Shown: positions 15,106 through 21,970 of the stretch, one piece after another | Position numbering within the stretch: the stretch's first letter is position 1 | Layout: every line of letters starts with the position of its first letter | The notes under the pieces: generated by a model | Databases searched by the model: none | Told to the model about the DNA's origin: nothing | The model's input: the letters and a program-made list of their open reading frames with translations, nothing else | From: Kiritimatiellia bacterium | GTDB taxonomy: Bacteria; Verrucomicrobiota; Kiritimatiellia; RFP12; UBA1067 | Assembly (NCBI GenBank): GCA_017450695.1 | Contig: JAFSTA010000240.1 | Location: 1 to 36,609 of the forward strand | Length of the DNA: 36,609 bases | Direction: 5' to 3' | Position numbers and translations under genes: made by a program

Positions 15106-16137
15106 TTAGAGACTGTGACGCCCGATCCGGTTGAGGTAAACCAGCAACTCGGCGCCGTAATCCGTCTGAAGCATCGTGGCACCCTGGCTCAGGCTCCACC
15201 CCCAGGTCAGATCGGGATTGGTGAAACCTTTCACGTCGCCGCGATTATTGTTGAGCGAGTCCCACATCGTGTTGATCCAAATCCGCGGAGCACCGGGGGC
15301 TTTGCGGACCTTCTCCAGCTGGGCGGCGCCTTCGTCTGAGTCCATGCAGACTTCGTACATGGAGGCCTTGCGCGGTTCTTCGGCAATCCACTCCGGCAGA
15401 ATCTTGGCGGCGTGCTTGTGATTTTTCCAGCAGAACTGAACGACCGGCATGTAGAGCAGTTCTCCAGACTCCACGTATTTCCAGTATTCCTTGAAGAGTT
15501 CCTTCGCGCTGGCGGGGCCATGTGTGGATTTCACCAGCACGTCCTTCAACGCGCCCGCCTTCTCCACCACCTGGAGAATCTCGTAGGGATGCGCCGTGAA
15601 CTTGTCGATGTTGACGAGAATCTTGCCTTTGGTGAGCGCCAACGCCTCTTCCAGCGTCAGGATGTCGTAGTCCGTTACGGACGCGCTGCTTCCCCCCTGA
15701 CTGCTCTTCAGCTTGAACTGCTTGATTTCGGCGAGGGTAAGGTCTTTGACTTTGCCCTTGCCGTTGGTGGTACGGTCGAGAGAACCGTCGTGGAGCAGAA
15801 TGAAATGTCCGTCTTTTGTCATCTGCGCGTCCAGTTCGACAATATCCGCACCCAGAGCGATGCAGCTCAAGATCGCATCCTTCGAGTTTTCGGGGAAGTT
15901 GCGCCAGTCGCCGCGATGCATCGCGACAAACACGTAGTCACGGTCATTGGAGAGCAACTTCGCACGGATCTTCTCGGTGCGCGTCATCGAGCAGCACTGC
16001 GCTTGCTTGCAGACTGGGGCGTGAGTCGGTGTCGTGCATCCCGCACCAAAGAAGATGACCGAGGTGACAGAGACGGCAACCGCGAACGAAGCAAGAACGG
16101 TCGCACTCGCGAAACGATGGAATAACGGTTTTGTCAT
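15106..16137 (-). CDS. Glycerophosphodiester phosphodiesterase, lipoprotein-like (GlpQ/UgpQ type)
   Basis: Hydrolyses glycerophosphodiesters (phospholipid head groups) to glycerol-3-phosphate and an alcohol. 343 residues. An N-terminal hydrophobic segment ends in FGAGC (C34), a plausible lipobox, so the enzyme is probably anchored outside the cytoplasm. The GDPD barrel shows MHRGDWRNFPENS near 61-73, VELDAQMTKDGHFILLHDG (metal-binding E, D and H) near 88-106 and SLDRTTNGKG near 107. This is the complete active-site signature of PF03009. I chose the ATG at 16137 for AAAGGA 8 nt upstream and because the signal peptide then begins at once; the frame continues 18 codons further. It leads the pair with the GlpT-like antiporter, giving a salvage route for extracellular glycerophosphodiesters. 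A candidate promoter lies at 16199-16227. Confidence 0.93.
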   Translation of the reverse strand: MTKPLFHRFASATVLASFAVAVSVTSVIFFGAGCTTPTHAPVCKQAQCCSMTRTEKIRAKLLSNDRDYVFVAMHRGDWRNFPENSKDAILSCIALGADIVELDAQMTKDGHFILLHDGSLDRTTNGKGKVKDLTLAEIKQFKLKSSQGGSSASVTDYDILTLEEALALTKGKILVNIDKFTAHPYEILQVVEKAGALKDVLVKSTHGPASAKELFKEYWKYVESGELLYMPVVQFCWKNHKHAAKILPEWIAEEPRKASMYEVCMDSDEGAAQLEKVRKAPGAPRIWINTMWDSLNNNRGDVKGFTNPDLTWGWSLSQGATMLQTDYGAELLVYLNRIGRHSL

Positions 16138-16198
16138 GGTGATGATCCTTTCTTGCGGACCGGCGCGGCTTCCTATCATCCGCCCGTCCACGCCGAAT

Positions 16199-16227
16199 AG
16201 TGTACCAGCTCACGCCATCCGGCGCAA
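16199..16227 (-). promoter_or_regulatory. Candidate promoter for the glycerophosphodiesterase/antiporter pair
   Basis: On the minus strand TTGCGC and TACACT are separated by exactly 17 bases, with TGG directly before the -10 as in extended -10 promoters. The predicted start of transcription lies about 55 bases before the ATG at 16137. The -35 matches the consensus at only three positions, so this is tentative. Confidence 0.4.
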
Positions 16228-16241
16228 GCGCGATGTTCAAT

Positions 16242-16320
16242 CGCCTTACGGCGTAAATAGTTAAATCGCTTCGCTTGTAAATAGTTAAATGATCGCTTCG
16301 CTCCCCTTAATAAGTGAAAT
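16242..16320. repeat. TAAATAGTTAAAT-spaced mini-hairpin array
   Basis: A-T-rich 13-nt linkers (TAAATAGTTAAAT twice, then the diverged TTAATAAGTGAAAT) alternate with short GC-rich cores: CGCC-ttac-GGCG, cgcttcgcttg and cgcttcgctccc. The first core is a self-complementary hairpin; the cgcttcgct cores are only weakly so. Arrays of the same linker with other cores lie at 18796-18890 and 21780-21820. All are intergenic. This one sits between the glycerophosphodiesterase promoter and the spacer before the secretion-chaperone gene. Confidence 0.7.
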
Positions 16321-16342
16321 CGCCATGCCTTCCGAAAATTGA

Positions 16343-16413
16343 ACCAACGGAATACACGGAAATCATAAGTTCCGTGAAATATCGATTCCGTGCGTTCCGT
16401 GTAGTCCGTGGTG
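16343..16413. repeat. 9-nt periodic TTCCGTG repeat
   Basis: Phased copies of a TTCCGTG word in both orientations: cggaataca, cggaaatca, ttccgtgaa, attccgtgc, gttccgtgt, agtccgtgg. Close relatives are at 21920-21953 (attccgtgt, attccgtgt, gtttcgtgg) and, inverted, at 24987-25020. The remainder up to 16611 contains more 9-nt phased words (tgcgtactc, tgcgccctc) and no gene. Confidence 0.6.
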
Positions 16414-16611
16414 AATCAGGACGCGCTGGAATTTTGCGGACTTTCACCAGTTGGGTGAATTCGTTTTCTGTCGTGACGTTGTACGTTTTTGAAGCGAAAG
16501 TCACTGGTTTCAGCCTTTTCTTGCGTACTCTGCGCCCTCAGCGGCCCAGCGTGAGAAAAGTCTCCAATTCAGAACCGACGGCGTTTCCGCCCCCTAACAT
16601 CCGTTTTCCCC

Positions 16612-16640
16612 TTGCGGGGATTCATCGGAAATGCTAAAAT
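16612..16640 (+). promoter_or_regulatory. Candidate promoter for the secretion-chaperone/partner cassette
   Basis: TTGCGG and TAAAAT are 17 bases apart, and the -10 is preceded by TGC, giving an extended -10 (TGCTAAAAT). Transcription would begin near 16647, leaving a leader of about 125 bases before the chaperone ATG at 16773. The leader is open in the chaperone frame from 16641, but a start there would coincide with the transcription start. Confidence 0.5.
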
Positions 16641-16772
16641 ATGTGGGTCAAATTTCATGCTGCTGGAAGGTTGGAAAAACGTAGTTCGGTTAGTCTGGCG
16701 ACTTGCCCCTTCAACTGGACGGAAGCGTGGTTTTGCAAACTTCTCGACGATTTCTCGGAAAGGTTAACACAG

Positions 16773-17213
16773 ATGGAATTCAATGAACTTGTAGCCGATT
16801 TCGCGGCACGGTACAATGTGGAAGGACTCGCCGCCGAAAACAGCACGGTCTCGCTGGACATCGACGGCATCGTCGTCACGCTCGTTTGCGGGGACAGCGA
16901 GCTTTTGGCGTCCGTCGAGATTGGCGAACCGCCGTCGGAAGGCAAGGCCGTCTTTGCCGACACGTTGTTGGAGGCGAACCTCGAATCGGAGGCTTTCTTC
17001 GCCAAAAGCCACGAGACCGGCCGTTATCTCATTTTGCGCCGCCTTGCGTTCGCCGGGTTAGACCCCGCCACTTTCGACACCGCGCTGGAAGCACTTGTCA
17101 ACGCCGCCGAAACATGGAGAAAATTCCTTACGGATTTCCGTCCGTTCGCGGAAGATTCCAATGAAAAAGTCGATCCTCATCTTTTTTCCTCTAACGGTTT
17201 CTTACAGGTGTAA
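16773..17213 (+). CDS. CesT/Tir-type (class I) type III secretion chaperone
   Basis: 146 residues, acidic and small, as usual for this family (PF05932). The pattern is clear: an N-terminal amphipathic helix (MEFNELVADFAARYNV), strand pair VSLDIDGIVVTLVCGDSELLASVEIGEPP, helix ADTLLEANLESEAF, strands GRYLILRRLAFAGLDPATF, and a final helix ALEALVNAAETWRKFLTDF, with the family's closing tryptophan. Class I chaperones dimerise, hold one effector unfolded near its N-terminus and are usually encoded just upstream of it. I chose the ATG at 16773 because GGAAAGG lies about 9 nt upstream and the helix pattern starts there; the frame is open 44 codons further with unrelated sequence. The next gene starts 71 bases downstream on the same strand, and its product has no export signal. 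No secretion-apparatus genes are in the window. Confidence 0.82.
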   Translation: MEFNELVADFAARYNVEGLAAENSTVSLDIDGIVVTLVCGDSELLASVEIGEPPSEGKAVFADTLLEANLESEAFFAKSHETGRYLILRRLAFAGLDPATFDTALEALVNAAETWRKFLTDFRPFAEDSNEKVDPHLFSSNGFLQV

Positions 17214-17284
17214 CCTTTTTCCGCACTCCGTGTAAACTGGGAGGTACGACAAACGGCAACCTTACTTCGAAAGGAGAATTCATC

Positions 17285-18700
17285 ATGGCGATCAATCTTC
17301 AGGCACTGGATATGTTCCGTACAGCTACGGACTGGACGGGAAAAGGCATCGCAAACCTCGACGGTGACGACGCGATCAAACAGAACGGCACCTACGGTGG
17401 CCCCCTCGGCGCACTGAGGCGTTCGAAAATCGAACAAGCCGCCAATAACGAAGTGCGTACCGAACTCCTCCGGGCACTCGGAACAGCCTTCGGCCTTTCC
17501 GGAATGAGCGAAGAGAACGGCAAGGTGAAGTTCTCCAAGGACTTCATGGACCGTCTGGAATCGCTCATCGGAGCGGATTTCAAGCGCGATGACTTCAAGA
17601 TCGACCACGAAGGCAACGTGACTTCGGGACGCCCGCTCACCGCGCGCCGCATCAAGGCAATCCTCACCCGTGCGGAAACCGCCGCTACGGAAATGTCGGG
17701 AACCTCCCCTACCGAAAAAACCGAAAAGACCGGCAAGGCCGCGAAACTCACGAAGCTCGGTGGCGTCCGCAAGGAAAAGACCTACGGTCCCTACGCCGAA
17801 AAGCTCGCGACGATCAAGCACGAGATCGCCAAGCTAGACAAAGGTGACGATAGTCACGTGTTCTCGTTTTTCAACCGCGTCGGCAAGACACTCGGCTTCC
17901 TCTACGACGAGTTGGACGTGGATCGCGTGAACGATGAGGCTCCCGATCCTTCCGCGTTGCGTAACGATCAGGAGTACGAATGGAAGAAGGAGCTTGGAGA
18001 ACTCAATGAAGGGGAGAAACCCAGCTTCGAGTATTTCGATGACAAGCAGGGCAAGTACGTCAAATTCGAAAGCTCGTACAGCTACCAGAACGGACTCCTC
18101 TGGAACAAAGTCGGCGGCGGATTGCTGCACCTCGAACGCTCCAGCTTCCGGACAAACGAGTCTGATGATATCGCGCCGTTGCGCAAGTACATCGTCGATA
18201 ATCTGCGCCTCTTCGTGATGAAATCGATCGACGTCTATTTCGCGGCGAAGGAAGCCGGAAAGTTGGATCTTTTCTTCGAACACCTCCGGGAGCCGGGCGC
18301 CTGTCTGGAAGACCAGTGCCTGCACTTGGTCGAGTTCGAGGCAAAGCACCTGTCCGATGGACTTCAAGGTCTCTCCTCAAGTGAAGTGGATGAGCTGGAG
18401 CGCATCGCGAAGCAAGATCCTGCCAAACTCGCTACGCCTGACGTGGACCGCCAGATCGGCGACATCTACGACGAAATCGGGAACGAGCAGTGGTTCCTCG
18501 ACAAGGAGGAATTCGATGACGACATCGCCAAGATCCTCATCGAGCGTCTCCAGGGCAAGACATGCGCGATCACGAAGTACAACACGAGCACCCACAAGTT
18601 CGAGCCACTGCTCGAAAAGGGAAAGCCTGTTGTGCGGCCACTCACCGCCGAAGACATCCGCACATTCGGGGCCCTAATCTTCAAGGAAACCTTCATGTAA
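17285..18700 (+). CDS. Unrecognised 471-residue protein, candidate type III secreted substrate
   Basis: I do not recognise this family. There is no signal peptide and no membrane segment. The N-terminal block (residues 1-100) is mixed and mildly amphipathic (ALDMFRTATDWTGKGIANL, then NNEVRTELLRALGTAFGL and FSKDFMDRLESLIGADF). A Thr/Lys/Glu-rich flexible stretch follows at 138-155 (SPTEKTEKTGKAAKLTK). The C-terminal part (160-471) is highly charged and mostly helical, with HVFSFFNRVGKTLGFLYDELD and GGLLHLERSSFRTNESDD. The start is well supported by AAAGGAG 8 nt upstream. Its position directly behind a class I secretion chaperone, the absence of a Sec signal and the flexible N-terminal third are what one expects of a chaperone-dependent effector, but this is inference from context. 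No catalytic motif can be named. A 14-bp hairpin follows 28 bases after the stop. Confidence 0.7.
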   Translation: MAINLQALDMFRTATDWTGKGIANLDGDDAIKQNGTYGGPLGALRRSKIEQAANNEVRTELLRALGTAFGLSGMSEENGKVKFSKDFMDRLESLIGADFKRDDFKIDHEGNVTSGRPLTARRIKAILTRAETAATEMSGTSPTEKTEKTGKAAKLTKLGGVRKEKTYGPYAEKLATIKHEIAKLDKGDDSHVFSFFNRVGKTLGFLYDELDVDRVNDEAPDPSALRNDQEYEWKKELGELNEGEKPSFEYFDDKQGKYVKFESSYSYQNGLLWNKVGGGLLHLERSSFRTNESDDIAPLRKYIVDNLRLFVMKSIDVYFAAKEAGKLDLFFEHLREPGACLEDQCLHLVEFEAKHLSDGLQGLSSSEVDELERIAKQDPAKLATPDVDRQIGDIYDEIGNEQWFLDKEEFDDDIAKILIERLQGKTCAITKYNTSTHKFEPLLEKGKPVVRPLTAEDIRTFGALIFKETFM

Positions 18701-18728
18701 CTCACGCGGAGAACGGGAGAGACAATGG

Positions 18729-18771
18729 ACCATACGGGGAGGGAGCGCGATGCGTTTCCTCCCCGTATGGT
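18729..18771 (+). terminator. 14-bp perfect hairpin after the candidate effector gene
   Basis: ACCATACGGGGAGG (18729-18742) pairs perfectly with CCTCCCCGTATGGT (18758-18771) across a 15-base loop. It lies 28 bases after the stop codon. No T-run follows, so it is not a classical intrinsic terminator, but it may end or protect the transcript from the 3' side. Confidence 0.55.
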
Positions 18772-18795
18772 TCAAGCGCTTCGCGAGGTTATAGT

Positions 18796-18960
18796 AAATG
18801 GTTAAATCGCCTTCCGGCTTTAAATGGTTAAATGGTCGCTTCGCTCCCCGTAAAAGGTTCAATCGCTTCGCTTTAAAAAGTTAAATTGCCGCACCGCCGA
18901 AAAGCGACAAAAGTATCGCTTCTCGCAAAGCCGACGGCGAGGGCGCCATCGCTACGCAGC
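18796..18960. repeat. Composite intergenic repeat, copy 1 (linker array plus two hairpins)
   Basis: TAAATGGTTAAAT linkers (two exact, then taaaaggttcaat and aaaaagttaaat) alternate with cores cgccttccggctt, cgcttcgctcccc and cgcttcgcttt. The array is followed by an AGCGA-caaaagta-TCGCT hairpin, then GACGGCG-aggg-CGCCATC and gctacgcagc. The same order of parts is found at 21781-21893. The rest of the spacer to 19103 contains phased tttcgtgtc words and no gene. Confidence 0.7.
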
Positions 18961-19103
18961 GGACGCAAACGCCGCCTTTCGTGTCTTTTCGTGTCCCGCG
19001 CCAGCGGGTTTTCGTGTCCTGACGCGATCCGAAGGATGGCGGGAGGTGGGGACGGCGGGTGAAGGGCGCTCAGCAGGCTTCGAGTCCGTCCTCACCTCCA
19101 CTA

Positions 19104-21620
19104 TCAGCGAATGGAGATGGTGAGGCCGTTCGGCTGATAGAGACCGTCGCTCTTCTTGATCAGGTTCACCGTGCCATTCACATTCGATCCGATGAACTTG
19201 AGCGTGTCGAGGTTCTCGGGCACGGTCTCCGCATCCCATGAAATCAGCGGTATGCGGGCCGGGATCTCGCGGCTGCCCCAGTTGACAGAGATGATCGCAT
19301 TGTCGGCAAAGGTCACGTTCTTCGCGGCGGCCACGCAGTCCGCCCCGATGAGCGACTGGCACGGCATCGGCGTCGTGCGTCCAGTAAGATCGATCGTCGC
19401 GCCATCCTGCAGCTCAAGTCCGTGGAAGTAGTCTGTGTTCGGCGTGAACGTGCCGTACACCTCCAGCTTGCCGCCATAGGTCGCGTCGTTGTCCTCCACC
19501 GCCGCGTCCGAAACGTAGCCGCCGAGCTTGATGACGCGTCCATTATCGACGCGCAGTTGAGCCCCGTCCGTCACAATCATGTTCACCTTCTGAAGATCGG
19601 AGTCATTGCCGATGAACTCGATGATACGGGGGCCATGAAGCTCAACCGTACCGGGCGAAACCGCATCGACGCCACGGAAATAGAACGCCGTAGGCGTCTT
19701 GATCGTCAGCTTGTTCCTGTCAAGATCGAGACGGGAATTCCAAACGTTGTTGGTCTTTTGCGAGAAGGCGTACCTGCCGCCGATGACCAGCGACGAGTCC
19801 GCCGTGAGCGTGAGGTCGCCAATGCAGCTGTTGTTGTAAACCGTTCCCTGATCCACGGAGTTTGTGATCATACCGCCGGCGAGCTTGAACGAGTAGTTGT
19901 TAAGATTCAGTTTGCCGTTGATGTCAAACGTGCCGTTTGTCATGATGACAAACGCGCTGGAATCCGCGCCGAACGGCTTGTACGATCCCTGCTGACCGCA
20001 AACGACACGCCCTTCAGACACTTCTGTGCCACCGGTGTAGGTATGTCCAGCCTGCGCCGCGACAAACGTTCCGGCACCTTGCTTGACGACCTTTATGTTT
20101 CCCGTAAAGGAGACCGTGTCGTTGACGAAATAGGTCTCGGCGCCAATTCCATTCCCATGCGCCGTAAACGCGGTCTTGGAGGCGCTGAGGTAGAACTTTC
20201 CGCCCACCCTGTCGTACATTCCGTATCTGTTGTCGCAACTGCGCGCGGGAACCATGTCGAGCTTGAGCGCATTGTTGCTGTCGTAAACCTTAAAGTAGTA
20301 GCACTTGCCTTTGGAGAAATTGTTGGTCGCACCGCCAGAGTTATAACCGGTGGCGAAGAGCTGGAACGGGACTTGCGGCGCGAAGGAAGTGGAGGAAACC
20401 GTCCCAAATTGTTCGCCGTTGACGCTGAAGCTGCGGTTCCCCCCGTCGGCGACAATGACATAATCCGTATTTGGCAACACCTCGTGAGCTTTGAAGGATC
20501 CCTGCTTGCTGCCGTGGTCGAACCGGAAATACCGGTATGAGACGGTATCCGAACTGTTCAGCACGAGAACGGTTCCGAAATAGGTGCCGGACGTCGTCCG
20601 CGAACAGAAAAGGAACTGGTTGGCTCCGACGGTCGTGAAGTTAAACTTCATCTCGACGCGGTCGTCCCAGGCGGGCGTATAATCGGTCTGGATGAATTCA
20701 GACCCCTTAGGCTGGATGTATTCAAGCTCCTGGTAGGTGGGTACCACGTTGATTCTCAGTTCCGCCGGATCACCCGAAGCGGAGTTTGTAATCTTGGTGG
20801 TTCCAACCGTAAACAAACTCGTGTTCTCATTCTTATAGAACTTCCCTTTGATACGGTCATAGACGCCCACCATTCCGTCGCTCTGCCGGATCACTGGGAC
20901 GAGATGCGCAACAAGCGTTCCGCCTCGCATCACCTTGAAGTAATAGAACCGGAGATCGGCGTAGTTGTTCCAGCTATCCATTTTCCCGTTGTTGATCGAA
21001 AATGAGGCGAACAGTACGAGGTTCGTCGGCGGCGCGTAGGAGTTCGCATCCGACATAGTACCTGCCGCCTCGCCGTTCACGGTACACACGCCAGTCGAAT
21101 AATCGGCAACGATGTCGTAATAAACATTATCAGCTGCCGCATGCTGCGTTCCTATCATCGCCGACGAAGAATTACGGTCAAACCGGAAATTTCGGTTGTA
21201 ACGCAATCCCGTAAACGTTTTCCCCGTGCTTTTCGTGCTGATTCTGTCGCACCAGAGCATCTGGGTAGCCGCGCTGCCGGAATGGAACTTCACGCCCATG
21301 TAAACCACGTCTGAGTCCTCCGGCTGGAAGTCCGTCAATATCCGCTGGTTGCCGCTCGTATCGAGGAACTCGAGGTCGCTGTAGCCGGCGACCATGCCCA
21401 CCTCGTTGGTGATGCAGTACGCGGAGAGGCCGGCCACGGTCAGGTTATGGCCGTTGAGGTCGATCGTCGGGGAATTCTCGAACAGGATCGTACCGTCATT
21501 CGTCCAATCCTCGTCCTGCGTCAGCGTGTAGTTCGTTTGAATCGTACGTCCATGCGCCACAAGAGAGGCAACAAGCACGCAGAGGATGACCGCCGAGAGT
21601 TTACCCATTTTCAGATTCAT
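19104..21620 (-). CDS. Large exported beta-rich surface protein with a duplicated LamG-like module and autotransporter-type strand repeat
   Basis: 838 residues with a signal peptide (AVILCVLVASLVAHG). Two related modules of about 200 residues follow (roughly 70-270 and 290-490). Each has an entry strand (YSDLEFLDTSGNQRILTDF or YQELEYIQPKGSEFIQTDY), a V/I-V-A-D plus VNGE(A/Q) turn, a (C/R)YYFKV strand and a closing (G/R)(V/M)YDR(I/V)(K/G)GKFY signature. This suggests two concanavalin-like beta-sandwich domains made by duplication. Residues 515-545 carry GAGTFVAAQAGHTYTGGTEVSEGRV, the autotransporter-associated beta-strand (PATR) motif, and the remainder looks like a beta-helix passenger (LDLDRNKLTIKT, DGATIDLTG). 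No C-terminal beta-barrel is visible. GAAAGGTG precedes the ATG at 21620. Adhesion or glycan binding is an inference; no enzyme motif was seen. Confidence 0.72.
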   Translation of the reverse strand: MNLKMGKLSAVILCVLVASLVAHGRTIQTNYTLTQDEDWTNDGTILFENSPTIDLNGHNLTVAGLSAYCITNEVGMVAGYSDLEFLDTSGNQRILTDFQPEDSDVVYMGVKFHSGSAATQMLWCDRISTKSTGKTFTGLRYNRNFRFDRNSSSAMIGTQHAAADNVYYDIVADYSTGVCTVNGEAAGTMSDANSYAPPTNLVLFASFSINNGKMDSWNNYADLRFYYFKVMRGGTLVAHLVPVIRQSDGMVGVYDRIKGKFYKNENTSLFTVGTTKITNSASGDPAELRINVVPTYQELEYIQPKGSEFIQTDYTPAWDDRVEMKFNFTTVGANQFLFCSRTTSGTYFGTVLVLNSSDTVSYRYFRFDHGSKQGSFKAHEVLPNTDYVIVADGGNRSFSVNGEQFGTVSSTSFAPQVPFQLFATGYNSGGATNNFSKGKCYYFKVYDSNNALKLDMVPARSCDNRYGMYDRVGGKFYLSASKTAFTAHGNGIGAETYFVNDTVSFTGNIKVVKQGAGTFVAAQAGHTYTGGTEVSEGRVVCGQQGSYKPFGADSSAFVIMTNGTFDINGKLNLNNYSFKLAGGMITNSVDQGTVYNNSCIGDLTLTADSSLVIGGRYAFSQKTNNVWNSRLDLDRNKLTIKTPTAFYFRGVDAVSPGTVELHGPRIIEFIGNDSDLQKVNMIVTDGAQLRVDNGRVIKLGGYVSDAAVEDNDATYGGKLEVYGTFTPNTDYFHGLELQDGATIDLTGRTTPMPCQSLIGADCVAAAKNVTFADNAIISVNWGSREIPARIPLISWDAETVPENLDTLKFIGSNVNGTVNLIKKSDGLYQPNGLTISIR

Positions 21621-21697
21621 CTTTCACCTTTCGTTTCTTGTAATTGTTCACTTGTCTCGCAACGTCCACAGGAGCGGTGACATACCGAATTGAAAGT

Positions 21698-21727
21698 AGT
21701 GTAGCAAACCGAACATGTCACGAACAA
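21698..21727 (-). promoter_or_regulatory. Candidate promoter for the 838-residue surface protein
   Basis: On the minus strand TTGTTC and TACACT are separated by 18 bases. The predicted transcript would start about 72 bases before the ATG at 21620. The -10 hexamer is identical to that proposed at 16199-16204. Support is by pattern only. Confidence 0.35.
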
Positions 21728-21767
21728 GAAAAAAATAATCCGAAACGAATAGAAAGTTAAAACACCT

Positions 21768-21953
21768 TACGGCTTGAAAAAAATTCAATCGCTTCGCTTG
21801 TAAATAGTTCAATGGTTAAATTGACGAGCCACCGAAAAGCGACAAGAGTGTCGCCTCTCCGAAAGCCGACGGCGAGGGCGCCGTCGCTACGCAGCTGGCG
21901 CGAAGCGTCCTCCACGGCAGATTCCGTGTATTCCGTGTGTTTCGTGGTTTTTC
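21768..21953. repeat. Composite intergenic repeat, copy 2, with TTCCGTG tail
   Basis: caccttacggcttg, then ttcaatcgcttcgcttg, taaatagttcaat and ggttaaat form a short linker array. Next come GCGACA-agag-TGTCGC at 21839-21854 and GACGGCG-aggg-CGCCGTC immediately after, then the cgctacgcagctggcgcg word and phased attccgtgt units (21920-21953). Order and sequence parallel 18841-18960. Base changes such as CGCCATC versus CGCCGTC keep a G-U pair or restore a Watson-Crick pair. Confidence 0.7.
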
Positions 21954-21970
21954 AAACCCAACAGAGGAAT

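Noticed and set aside
19422-20540. 372-codon open frame on the plus strand
   Set aside because: It is antisense to the large surface-protein gene, which has a signal peptide and repeat signatures.
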